From: Piscicola geometra
Lineage: Eukaryota > Annelida > Clitellata > Hirudinida > Piscicolidae
Assembly: GCA_943735955.1 (NCBI GenBank)
Contig: OX030958.1
Coordinates: forward strand, 6,020,126 to 6,084,125
Reading direction: 5' to 3'
DNA: 64,000 nt
The notes beneath the pieces were generated by a model. That model did no database searches. It saw only the letters and a program-made list of their open reading frames with translations, and was not told the origin of the DNA. The translations under genes were made by a program, and so were the position numbers. Of the stretch, positions 1-10,300 are shown piece after piece. Each line of letters opens with the position of its first letter. Position 1 is the stretch's first letter.

Positions 1-780
1 CAGGTACCGCTGCAGTACATACGCCAGGCATAAGACTGTGACCGATAAACAAATGACTGTCAACAGAAAATTGAGAAAAACTGCAAATGCAAATGATATT
101 CCGTTTTTGGAAGGATTGTGGAAATGGTTTGGCTGCAGCTTGTGGTTGGAGTATTGATCTGCTATTCCTATGATAGCACTCCTGTTGTCCACACTAATTA
201 TCCCATCAACTTCAAAATCACTCATTTTTTTCTAACATTTTCATTTTTCAACCAATCAATACACTGTTTTAAAGCTCAAAATATTAATGATTTATAATAG
301 TTGGACTTTCTAGTGAATACAATTATGAATCTAAAAGTAAACTTCTAAAAATTTAATGACTATTATTTTACATGTAATAATAAATAAATAATTTCATTAG
401 TATTCTAATTTTTAAATCTTTATCATTATATTTTCATAAAAATAAAAATTTCAATTTTTAAAATCGACCAGCTTTTTTCCAAGCTTAATCACCACCTGCA
501 ACAACCTACCGGCCTTCAACGCTGGAGCCTCTAAGTAACAATGTTACTTAGTAACATACATACAATATTATATAAATATATATATATATGCTTCTAAGCA
601 TATATATATAGTATATTACTATATGTATAGGCCTCTAACTTGGTATCCTTCAAGCAGGGGCCAACAACAAGCAAATTTATTAGAATAAGATTCTTCTGAA
701 ATGAACTCAAGACAGTAAAATTATTAAAGTGAGGAAACAAATAATTAAACGTTAATTCCATGGACCTACTAATATTAACT
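1..780. other. AT-rich non-coding flank
   Basis: No coding exon, RNA gene or recognisable element is visible here. The stretch is strongly AT-rich, with a short TA-rich microsatellite-like tract around 570-620. The last eight bases form one half of the 8-bp duplication described at 781-788. Confidence 0.6.
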
Positions 781-788
781 ATATTAAG
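781..788. repeat. left 8-bp target-site duplication
   Basis: ATATTAAG lies directly before the CAGGGGCGGCGATC terminus of hAT copy A. It is identical to 13151-13158. Confidence 0.55.
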
Positions 789-2832
789 CAGGGGCGGCGA
801 TCTGTGGAAACTCTTGGGAGGGTCCTCTCCAGGGTTGGAATCAAAGAACCGGTATCGGCCAATACAGTAAAAGCAATACTATTTAGTATTGTTTACTGTA
901 GTGCAAATTTTTTTTGCATAAACTATTAATATTTAAAAACATTTAAAAAAAGTTTGGTATTCAATAAAAATAATTTTCAATTGCCACTAAAGTGATTTGA
1001 AAAAAAATAATAGCGATTTTAGTACTTTTTATTATTTGTCGTCTATATTAATTCATCTACAACTAGCCATCAACCCATTAAATAAATGTTATAACATCTT
1101 GTTTTCCCTTCATTTCTGAGTACAATAGTTTTAAAAAATTACAAATAGATTTAAATTTTCCAAAGTTATAAACAAATATACATTGGGAGATTTTTTTGGC
1201 CCACGGTGTATATTTAGAATCTAAATATACACTGTGGGTCATTTAGATGAAATAAAATACCCTCTCTGCCTGTCCTCCTGCCCTCTCCCCACAGCTCGTT
1301 TACTCCAATTTCCAAAAAACCCCATTTAAATGTCTGACCGACTAGCAAATTATTCTGCTAGTATTTTCAAATCCAGACTGTCAAGTATATTCTGATGTGC
1401 ATGACAAACGGCCAGTGATTTCAAGCGAGGCTGTGTCATAGGTGCACGCAACCAAGTCTTAAGACGTCGCAAAGCACTAAAAGATTTTTCTGCAGTACAT
1501 GACGTTATTGGACACACAAGCATTAACCTGATCAATCTTTCAACCTAAGGAAACAGATGTCTGGCTTCCGTGATCATAGCTTGCATTCTTTTTTTGCGTT
1601 TGTGCTAAATTTCTGTATTTATTCTGGTCTTTAAACATAGCTAACTGTGAACAAAGACCAGTTTTATTTAACTCACGATACTGCTTGCAAATATCATGGT
1701 TCACTTCACCAGTTATTTTCTATAGGTAGCATCATTCTGATCAGAACATCTTTAACTACAGCAGATAATGTTTTTCCGATCGTATCTGGTGGGCTGAATA
1801 AACCAATAAACTGTTCATTGACATTCAGAGCTTTATCAAAAAAACGAATGCATATCGATTCCTGCTCTAACCCATTGCAGTCTTGTGTGCCGTCAACCAC
1901 AACACCAAACTGGCTTGATTCGGCATTAACAGTGCACATTGTATTTCTATCGATAGAATGAGCTAAAAGCCTCAACATTTCTTTTTGGCAGTTATGCGAT
2001 ATGAAACTTGTAGTTTGATTTAAACACAACTTTAGTTAATGTTCGAAGCTTTTTGAAATTCATTAACTTGGTTCATCTAAAAAATTAAAAGGGTCGATAT
2101 TGAAGTGGACCTCAGAATGCCCTATGAATATCGCCCATGCAAAATAAGTAGCACAACATGAATGATTTTTTTATAAGAATGTAAATCTGTCTGCTTGCAA
2201 AAAGTGAACCGATATTTTCTGAAAAAAGTTTTGAATGTCTACTTGCGAAAATTGAAAAAATATATTACTGAATAAAAATTATGTTTCATGCTATGGTTGA
2301 CGATTATGCTTGTATTAAGAAAGGAGTTGAGAAATTATTGTATTTGTAAAACTGAGGAGGGTCCATGTTAAGATGGATCCCAAGACCCCCATAGCATCGC
2401 TGCCCATACATACTCACAATGTATTACTGTATTAGCATTTTTATCCCATGGTTGACGATTAGGCTCGTATTAAAATTAAAGTTGAGAAATGTGTATTTTC
2501 AAAAGAGTGAGGTGGCCCTTGTAGACCCAGGACCCCTTCAGGGTTCCCGCCTACGCCATAGTGATAAAAAAAACTAGATGAAGGAGTATTTAAGTAAGAA
2601 AAGAATATTTTTGTTTTAGACAGCTATCACTATGACTACACATACTCACAATGTATTACAGCATAAACATTTACTTTTATGCCATGGTTGACGATTATGC
2701 TCATATCCAAATATAAATTTTTGAATACAAAAATAGAAAAAAAGTGGGGGGGTTCTTATTAAGGTGGACCCCCTCACTAAAAAAAAGTGGGGGGGTCCTG
2801 ACCCCAGGACCCCCCCAGGATCGCCGCCCATG
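789..2832 (-). mobile_element. hAT transposon copy A (internally deleted)
   Basis: It starts with CAGGGGCGGCGATC and ends with GATCGCCGCCCATG, an imperfect inverted pair. Its transposase remnants read on the minus strand. Compared with copy C it lacks roughly 0.86 kb of the transposase, with a clean join near 1710. The right third consists of several diverged modules. Each carries a TTGACGATTA-like block and a pair of G-rich and C-rich runs, and ends in a copy of the terminal motif (around 2400, 2545 and 2820). The element cannot encode a full transposase. Confidence 0.8.
1350..2029 (-). pseudogene. hAT transposase fragments, ZMYM1-like (copy A)
   Basis: The piece at 1350-1535 encodes the C-terminal hAT dimerisation region, with the typical TAEKSFSALRRLKTWLR segment followed by an RL..LA stretch. 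The piece at 1706-2029 encodes part of the DUF4371/RNase-H-like domain, with a VVDGTQDC motif that carries a catalytic-type Asp. An in-frame TAG at about 1546 interrupts the dimerisation region, and the same stop occurs in copy C. A deletion removes the central part of the catalytic domain. This is a dead copy of the zinc-finger MYM-type 1 related hAT lineage, recognised by motif and without a database search. Confidence 0.8.
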
Positions 2833-5161
2833 CTATTTAGTATTGTTTGCTGTATTGCTCATTCTTTTTGTATCAACTATTAGTATTTGTATCGTCAAAC
2901 ATTTAAAAAAAGCTCGATACTCAATAAAAATACTTTTCTATTGCCACTATAAGCGATTTGAAGAAAAAATAGCGATTTCAATACTTTTTATTATTGGTCA
3001 TCTATATAATTCAATTAAAATTAAATTCATTACAACTAGCCATCAACCCTACCAATTTCAAAACCACCACTCTAAAAATACAACCATGGTATACGAGTTT
3101 GGAAAAAAATTTAACTTTTCAACAAAGTTTTTAGCGATTTGGGAAAAAATAATTAGGTTTTGCATTGCGTACTTAAAGATTCAATTAATGTTATTCTTAT
3201 ATTCTTTCATTTATTTACTTTATTATTTTTTCTCTAATCATTTTATGAACGACTAAAGAAAACTTTCCACAAATCCTTTTATTATTTTTACAAGTCTATT
3301 CATCAGTTCTTTTTATTAAAAAATAAATTTTCACAGATTTGCATCTCAATGCCTATGTCCGGTCAATCTGGTTTTTTACAGTCATCATATTATAGAAGTA
3401 TATATGAATGTCGAGTCACTAAAAATTAGAATATCAATAGGACATAAATATATAGCATAACTAACTAGGTAGACCAGAAATAAATCTGTATTCATATTTT
3501 TGATGAAACTCTAACGATAAATAAACAATTTATTGTGTTAGCCAGTCCAACAGTCAGATAAATATACACTCTGGGTCCAAAAAAACATGCTGCGATATAT
3601 TTGTATAAAACTTTGGAAAATTTAAAGCGATTTTCAATTTTTTCACTTTTTGACTCAGAAATGAATAAGGAACAAGATTTAAGAAACATTTATTTTGACC
3701 CCTTCAATATGTAATACATTTACCTTGTGAAACTGAAACAAAGATGAAAATACCGAAAAATGTCATGTAAAAAACATGGGAAAAAAATTCATAACAAATT
3801 TCAATTTTTTTTATAGAAATTAAAACTGTAAAATTTTTTCATAACATTTTAATGTGTTTTGCGCTATTTTCCCACTTGTTTAAGTTTCACTAGGTGAAGA
3901 TAATGCATATTGAAGGAATCTTAATAAATTTTATAACATCTTGTTTTCCATTCATTTCTGAATCAAATAGTTTAAAAAAATTACAAATCGATTTAAATTT
4001 CCAAAGTTATAAAAAAATATACACTGGCTAAATTTTTTTGGCCCACAGTGTGTACTCAGATAACACAAAATACCCTCTCTGCCTGTCCTCCTACCCTCTC
4101 CCACAGCTCGCTAACTCCAATTTCCAAAAAGACCCCTTCGTATGTCTGTTCGACTGGCAAAATTTTCTGCTAGCCTTTTTAAATCCAGACTGTCAAGTAT
4201 ATCCTGATGTGCATGACAAACGGCCAGTGAACTCAAGCGAGGCTGTGTCATAGGTGCACGCAACCAAGTCTTAAGACGCAGCAAAGCACTAAAAGATATT
4301 TCTGTAGTACATGACGTTGTTGGACACGAAAGCATCAACCTGATCAATTCATTAACATTTAGAGTTTCATCGACAAATTATTTTTTATTAAAATGTAAAT
4401 CTTTCTGCTTGCAAAAAGTGAACAGATATTTTCTGAAAAGCATCCTGAATGTCTGCTTGCGAAAATTGAGAAATTATAAATTTAATTTTTTATAAATATA
4501 ATTCATTAATTTAAATCCATATATATAAAAAGAAGAGTAGGTGGAAGAGTATTTGAGTAAGCAAAGAATAATTTTGCTTCAGGCAGCTATCACTATAACT
4601 ACGCCTACCCAAAATATAATACTGAATAAAAATTCTGTTTCATGCTATGGTATGCTTGTGTTAAGATAAGGTTGAGAAATTATTTTATTTGAAATATTGA
4701 GGGGGATCCATGTTAAGATGGACCCCAGGACCCCCCTAGATTCGCTACCAATACACACTGACAATGTGTTTCCGTATTAGCATTTTTTATGCCATGGTTG
4801 ACGATTAGGCTCGTATCAAAATGAGAGTTAAAAAATGTGTATTTTTAAAAGAGTGAGGGGGTTCTTATAAAGGTTGACCCCAAGACCCCCTCAGGATTCC
4901 CGCCCATAGAGATCAAAAGAAAAGAAGGTGAAGGAGTATTCAAGTAAGCAAAGAATATTTTTGTTTTAGACAGCTATCACTATAACTACACATACTCACA
5001 ATGTATTACTGTATAAACAATCACTTTGATGCCATGGTTGACGATTATGCTCATATCAAAATAAAAATAAATAAATAAATAAATTGAAAAAAGTGGGAGG
5101 GTCCCCATTAAGGTGGACCCCCCCCCCCCCGTAAATAAAAGTGGGAGGATCGCTGCCCATG
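2833..5161 (-). mobile_element. hAT transposon copy B, fused to copy A
   Basis: Immediately after the end of copy A, the sequence continues with CTATTTAGTATTG. This corresponds to about position 883 of copy A, so copy B lacks the first 90 or so bases, including its left terminus. It ends at 5161 with GGATCGCTGCCCATG. It keeps the hAT dimerisation remnant and the modular right end but has lost most of the transposase. The abutting arrangement is a head-to-tail dimer rather than two independent insertions. Confidence 0.75.
4111..4347 (-). pseudogene. hAT dimerisation-domain remnant (copy B)
   Basis: The 78-residue reading frame carries the same FSALLRLKTWLRAPMTQ segment as copies A and C, so it is the C-terminal dimerisation region of a ZMYM1-like hAT transposase. 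Upstream catalytic sequence is missing because of a large deletion starting near 4350, where the text passes straight into the terminal modules. It cannot function alone. Confidence 0.75.
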
Positions 5162-5466
5162 GCAGTAGTTAACCACTTAGTAGTTAACTACGTAGTTTAA
5201 CTACTCAAAAGTAGTTCAAGCAAAAAGTTTAACTACTCAAAAGGGGTTAAAAGATAATTTCGTCTACAAAAAATCCACATTTCTAAATATCAGATGAAGT
5301 GCCCATGGGAAATTCCATGGTTTAAAAAATCAGGTTTTGCTTTTTGTTATAAATTCTATAATATAATTTGCTATATTAAGCAGTTAATGCGATGATTATT
5401 TTAGTATCTAATTATATTATCTGTTTTATTTATATTTTTTGATCAGAAGAATAGCCGATTGATGAC

Positions 5467-5709
5467 TTGTATTCCTTTGTGACAGAAAGCAATGATACTG
5501 ACACTACTGTTGACAGCAGCATAGAAGAAGAAATTCATAATTATCTTTCTAGTGCTGACACTAAACTAAAAGTTCTATTTCAATTTCCTCGACTGTGTAA
5601 TGCTTTTCTGAAATTTAATGCATCCTTACCCAGTAGTGCTGCAATCAAAGAAAATTACACAGTGTTATTAGTGACGATTATATTTGTCTCCTCTGTCTTA
5701 CCTATGTAA
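5467..5709 (+). pseudogene. hAT transposase C-terminal remnant
   Basis: The 80-residue frame contains RLCNAFLKFNASLPSSAAI, which matches the run leading into the hAT dimerisation motif (normally followed by ERLFS). Here the ERLFS part is lost and the frame soon stops. Only this stretch of the transposase survives. It lies in a different hAT family from copies A-C. Confidence 0.6.
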
Positions 5710-5903
5710 ACATGAACAGTAATATGAATATTACAGTAAGGTATTGATTGTTAAGCATTACAGCCGGTGCAATTTAATATAAGCTAAACTTTGAGAAAAA
5801 GTAGTTGAAACGTAGTTAACTACTCCAACTACTGAAAAATAGTTAAGCCCTATAAGTTTAACTATTGAAAAGTAGTTAGTAGTTAACTAGTAGTTTAACT
5901 ACG

Positions 5904-6062
5904 CAAAAGTAGTTAAGTGGCTAGCAAAAGTTTAACTACTCAAAAGTAGTTAAGTAGCTAGCAAAAGTTTAACTACTCAAAAGTAGTTAAGTAGCTAGCA
6001 AAAGTTTAACTACTCAAAAGTAGTTAAGTAGCTAGCAAAAGTTTAACTACTCAAAAGTAGTT
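5904..6062. repeat. 37-bp tandem repeat, about 4.3 copies
   Basis: The unit AAAAGTAGTTAAGTAGCTAG plus CAAAAGTTTAACTACTC repeats with almost no divergence. It lies inside the second hAT fragment, near its right end, and looks like a subterminal repeat array. Confidence 0.85.
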
Positions 6063-6084
6063 GAAGTGCCCATCACTGGCTAAC

Positions 6085-7020
6085 ACCACGTCAAGCTATG
6101 GACATTGTTGTCCCTGTGTCGAAAGCTGACGGTGTGAATGTTAATGATTTGACATTTTTCACAACTCCAAGACATTGACAGGCTTCTAGTCAATCCAAAA
6201 CTATAACCGTCTTGCATTGGATTTTTGATGGAAGGAAAAGGTTATTTAAGTCTTTGGATCGTATTTTGACACTAATCACGGCTATTCAGAAAGCTTTTGA
6301 TGAACGACTACTATATTTGCTGCAGACATGATGTGCTGCATATGATTGCTACAGCCGTTGTTACTTCTGAGCTTAAAATTCAAATTTCTCGATGATTTCA
6401 AGATAACTTGGCTGTCATTGGCCATACTAACCTTGCTCCACTTACAGAAAACCAAAGGCTTTTCCTTAACGGACAGTGAAGAAATGTGCCTCAGAACAAT
6501 CATTATGATATAATTGTGTTTTCGCACGATCAAACGAGTCGGATCAGTCAAATCAGTCGCATCAAGACTATGTTGACTTCATGAAGCTCAGTCTCGTAGC
6601 TTTTGGCTGTACTTTCTATATTGATGAAACTCTCACTTTCAGTCCACCAGGAGCGTATCACCGCGCAAGATGGATACCAAAATGCATCTACTGCTAGAAG
6701 ATGCCTTTTTCATAAAATATTTCAAAATGAACGTAAAAGAAATTCAAGCCATCTAAAGAATTTGTCTTTCTACCAACACACTGTATGTCAAGGCTCGGTT
6801 CACTGCTCACAACGTCTGTGATGCTCCTTGCAATAATCTTCGATTGAAGAATTCCACTTCAAAAATATGGCGATTGATAAATTGAAAGATCATCTTTGGT
6901 ATTTAAGTGAGAATTTGTCAGAGTTATCAATATTTTTTGACAAGATGCTGAATAAAAAAATCACTGAAGACAAATTCCATTCGAATTATATTATTGATAT
7001 TTGGAAAAAAACTATCATTT
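6085..7020 (+). pseudogene. degenerate transposase-like relic
   Basis: Reading across several frames, the sequence recovers short protein pieces such as SPPGAYHRARW (about 6642-6675), KARFTAHNVCDAP (about 6787-6826) and LWYLSENLS. I associate these with a family of uncharacterised, transposon-borne RNase-H-like proteins common in invertebrate genomes. Many stops and frame changes break the frame. It has no identifiable termini of its own. The family name is not certain. Confidence 0.5.
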
Positions 7021-7362
7021 AATAAAGCAGCACTGTGTTTTTCTTTGGACTCAGCAAACTCTAAATATAACATTTATATTTAAATTTTTTTATAGTTTCA
7101 TATTAGTTTGGTGTTCAGAAAATATTTAAAAAAGTGTTTTAATGAATACTTTAAAATATTCATTGACATAGAGTAAAAAAGTATGTTAAAGAAAATAGGA
7201 TTTTGATAAATAAAACAAGTAATAAATAAAGTTTCAAAACAATGTATTTTGTAGTGTTTTTTCAATTATTTCTTTAACAAGTATTCTCGCATAAGTACTT
7301 AACGATCAATCCAGTTTCATTACGATCTTGAAACGATTAAAGAACACAAGTTTAATGCAAGA

Positions 7363-7368
7363 TTTATT
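7363..7368 (-). terminator. poly(A) signal of the PAN gene
   Basis: TTTATT on the plus strand is AATAAA in the gene sense, about 115 bases after the stop codon. Confidence 0.5.
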
Positions 7369-7482
7369 TGAAAGTTAAGTGTTTTTAAAATTTGAAATAT
7401 AGGAAAATAAATCAAATAGTTATATTTTGAACTATTCCTCCCAACTTTAGATCCATCTGCTATTTTTACAAGATGGTTGCAA

Positions 7483-8513
7483 TCACTTACAGAAACCTCC
7501 AAATTGGTAGCTGACAACATCCTGGTTATACGTAGGTTTTCCATCTCCTGACATAGCCCCGTCCAAAATGTGGCAGACGCCAGTTCTTGTATTCCACTTG
7601 TAGAATGTACACACCTTCAACTCATAGCATGTCTCTCTACATTCCAAGTCAGAAATAGCACCTATAAGCTTCAGTTTATCGAAGGTTTTGTCTTCACCGT
7701 CGCGTCTAGTCCAGCATGAGGCCTCTGAAAAGATAATTGAATTTATTATTCAATAAAAATCTATTTTTCAATAGCTTATTTAATGTTTGAAGAATTTTTC
7801 TTGCACATACCTTTGCATAAAGGTTTTAATTCCAAGACATAATCTACCATAGAACCCTCAAAAAGAGATGTTCCTTCTGAAAGCGATTGATTCTTTTGGA
7901 TGAAGCAAGTTAGACTGGTATATGCCATGTGGTAGCAATGTTCTGTCTCCAAACATTTAAACCTGCAATGTTTCTCACTGTAAGCATCAACTATATCCAA
8001 GCCAGCTTTTTCTTGGGAGGTTTTTGACCAACAAGCGTCTCCTGCAAAATAAAAAACTTTTAAAAATAAATTTCACTCCACTTTTTATCGCCCACCTTGA
8101 CACTCGTCTTTCAGAAAATAAGTTTTTGCTCCTTTTTTATCAGTGAGTTTTTTCTTCTCAGGCTTTTCCTTTTTAAAAGCTAAAATACAATTTCCGTCAA
8201 GGGAGGAGACTGAACACAAGTCTACCAGCTGGTCATGAGCAAAACATTGAGCCATACACCTCTTTTCCTGGGTGATGTTGGTCGAATGGAGACCGGGGTA
8301 TGTCTTGCCCTCAGTCACCAACCAGCAAGAATCTTTCGTTGAAAAAAATCATTGAGATTATAAACCATTCTTCAACGTTTAAACCATGCTTTAGCAGATA
8401 ACATTGAATAGAAGCGAATGCTCTCTGCAGTAGTAATAGGAAAGGACTTTCAAACCTGCGTCGCTACCCACGACCAGAGCAAGAAGAAGGAAGATGGAAC
8501 CGCTGGAAAACAT
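7483..8513 (-). CDS. secreted three-module PAN/apple-like protein, saratin/LAPP-like
   Basis: I assembled four exons: 8456-8513, 8096-8332, 7811-8041 and 7483-7724. Together they give a 255-residue protein, all introns phase 1, each with GT/AG. Exon 1 encodes only a signal peptide (MFSSGSIFLLLALVVGSDA). Each later exon encodes one module with the same six cysteines: Cys-Trp near the start, a CxxxC pair (CMAQC, CRFKC, CRETC), then three more. The spacing resembles the PAN-type fold of leech saratin and LAPP, which are single-domain collagen-binding platelet inhibitors; here three modules sit in tandem. Module 1 carries a Lys-rich insert between its fifth and sixth cysteines. The role in this animal is unknown, and not all PAN proteins are anticoagulants. 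The gene has its own TATA box at 8584-8589 and AATAAA (complement of 7363-7368). It lies wholly inside the putative composite hAT. Confidence 0.85.
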
Positions 8514-8583
8514 CAGAGTGGTGTAGTTCAACGTTTAGAAGAGGAAACCTGCTGAAGATAGTTTCGTCTAAACTTCAGCGGCA

Positions 8584-8589
8584 TTTATA
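8584..8589 (-). promoter_or_regulatory. TATA box of the PAN gene
   Basis: TATAAA in gene sense lies about 70 bases before the start codon. A transcription start near 8555 would give a short 5' leader of about 40 bases, as expected for a compact secreted-protein gene. Confidence 0.5.
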
Positions 8590-9432
8590 GACTTAGCAAG
8601 GGCTTCAAAATCAATAAGATTAATGAAAATTGTTACTTTTTTATTTTCAAACTTCTTCATCGATCGCACAATAAAAGCCTTGTTAGCGAGTAAAGAGTTA
8701 AAAAAGATTAATTTTTTCGAATGATTATGAAACAAATGGATTGAACGCCAGCTACACCTGACGTCACCGTGTTCATGCACTCCAACGTAGGCGCGTGTGT
8801 CCCTCAATTGACAAGAAGAGTTTAGACACTGCTCTGTGGAATTGAAACGTTATTTTTATTTTTAGAATTAACGACGGCGCATTCAAGGATGTGATAACTT
8901 AACGACTTATTGATCTTAATAATAATCTTAAAATTAATGAAGAGATTTTATGAGAATTGCATCAGGCACACCGTCATAACTTCCCATCCATAAGATTTTG
9001 AAATAAATATAATTTTATTAATCTTCATGAATTTAAAATAATTTTAAAAAATCCATTTTAATAAATAAATACAAAAAAAGCTTAATTACACAGATTTTCG
9101 TGATATAAGTCAGAAACTAGCAACACGAATGGAACTATATCCAATCAAAGATTTTTATGTAACATAAATTTATATTAAGCTGTATTAATAAGGTACATAA
9201 CTGTTTTTATTTATTTATTAGTTTATTTTTCTTAAAGACCTGAACTTTGATATACAACCTCATTTAAATGGTCAGAAATCATCTATCAGAATGATAGTAA
9301 AGGTAATCGAAGTCTTTAACACAACACGGAAATGAGTGGAGGTAAAATATTTGTAAACTGATAAAACGAAAAAACAATTTCTAATAAATATTAAGATCAG
9401 ATACGAATGAGAGATCAGAATAAATGATGAGA
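8590..9432. other. non-coding AT-rich interval
   Basis: No exon or element was recognised. The sequence is AT-rich and complex. Confidence 0.5.
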
Positions 9433-9903
9433 TTAAATGAGAGCCAGCAGCTCAGCTAGAGACCTGCCGATCTTCCTGCCTGGACAGAAGCGTGCTAGGG
9501 CTTGCTGCATGTTGGTGTTGATGAAGATGATTATAATAATATTACGAAAATTATTTATTATAATAATAATTATTATAATCTATTTTATTATTTATATTAA
9601 TAATATTAAAATGATTTGATGAATTCATAAATTATTATTTATAAGAATGAATTTTTTTAATTATTTTAATTAATTTTATTATTCTTATTAATAATATTTT
9701 ATTTTATATATAAAGTTATCTACAACGAAATGACTATCAAAGAAATGCGGAAGCCCATGCACCTTGAATCGCTGCATGAAAATGAACTTCTCTTCAAGGT
9801 CAAACATTCCAGGCACCCAGTACTCCCCCTTGCCTCCGACGCCCTTCAACCTCTCCCCTTCCCCCCTTACCTCCCGCTCCACCCTCTTCCATTCCTTCAC
9901 CAC
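9433..9903 (-). CDS. possible terminal coding exons, unidentified
   Basis: At 9433-9504 the minus strand reads an open stretch after a CAG acceptor. It contains RFCPGRKIGRSLAELLALI and then a stop. At about 9700-9903 it has another open stretch, with EYWVPGMFDLEEKF and RFKVHGLPHFFDSHFV, ending at a possible GT donor in compatible phase. The residue composition looks protein-like, but I do not recognise a family. The upstream end runs into a purine-rich low-complexity tract with no clear acceptor. This may be the 3' end of a gene cut off by the hAT copy at 10301, or chance. Confidence 0.22.
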
Positions 9904-10300
9904 TCCCCTTCACTCCCTCTCCGTCCTTCGTCTCTTCTTCCTTTCTGCCATGCTCTTTCCAATAAAGAATCATCTTTTTCTGGGTTCATGCATCTGTAAC
10001 ACCGTCATAACTTCACATCGATTAGCTTGTGAAACCAATATTCACGTACGCTGATATTTTTAACATAGATTTATAATCTTCGGTTCTTCTTTTTCTTCCC
10101 ACATGTTCAGGGTGCGACGCACATCAAAAAATCTTTGGACAAAAACAACTAAACAAATATAAAACAGATGCAAGTATACAAAGTTTCATTGTAGAGCGAC
10201 TAAGCCAGTCTTAAAATTGCCTTCCGTACAAAGAATTGTAATTTTTTTACGTTGTTTTGATAATGAAGTTGTTATTGGTGGCGTTTTAAATGCGGATTTT

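Larger units (their letters stand above)
5162..6078 (+). mobile_element. fragment of a second hAT family (GTAGTTAA repeats)
   Basis: Both ends are built of GTAGTTAAC/GTTTAACTAC repeats. The right end reads ...AAGTGCCCATCACTG, whose complement CAGTGATGGGCA is a typical hAT terminus. The left end is truncated and overlaps the ...CCCATG end of copy B, so the CAGTGATGGG start is missing. A short transposase remnant lies inside at 5467-5709. Family assignment comes from terminal style and the remnant only. Confidence 0.55.

Noticed and set aside
2833..2840. CTATTTAG after copy A as a degraded duplication of ATATTAAG
   Set aside because: Six of eight bases match, but the octamer is the normal internal sequence of the element (compare 883-890), so the similarity is coincidental.
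5162..5240. Search for the missing CAGTGATGGGCA left end of the second hAT fragment
   Set aside because: The sequence passes straight from the copy B terminus into GCAGTAGTTAACC, so the left terminus is lost and no target duplication can be claimed for this fragment.
9730..10054. Plus-strand Pro/Leu/Ser-rich frames
   Set aside because: They read a pyrimidine-rich low-complexity tract.
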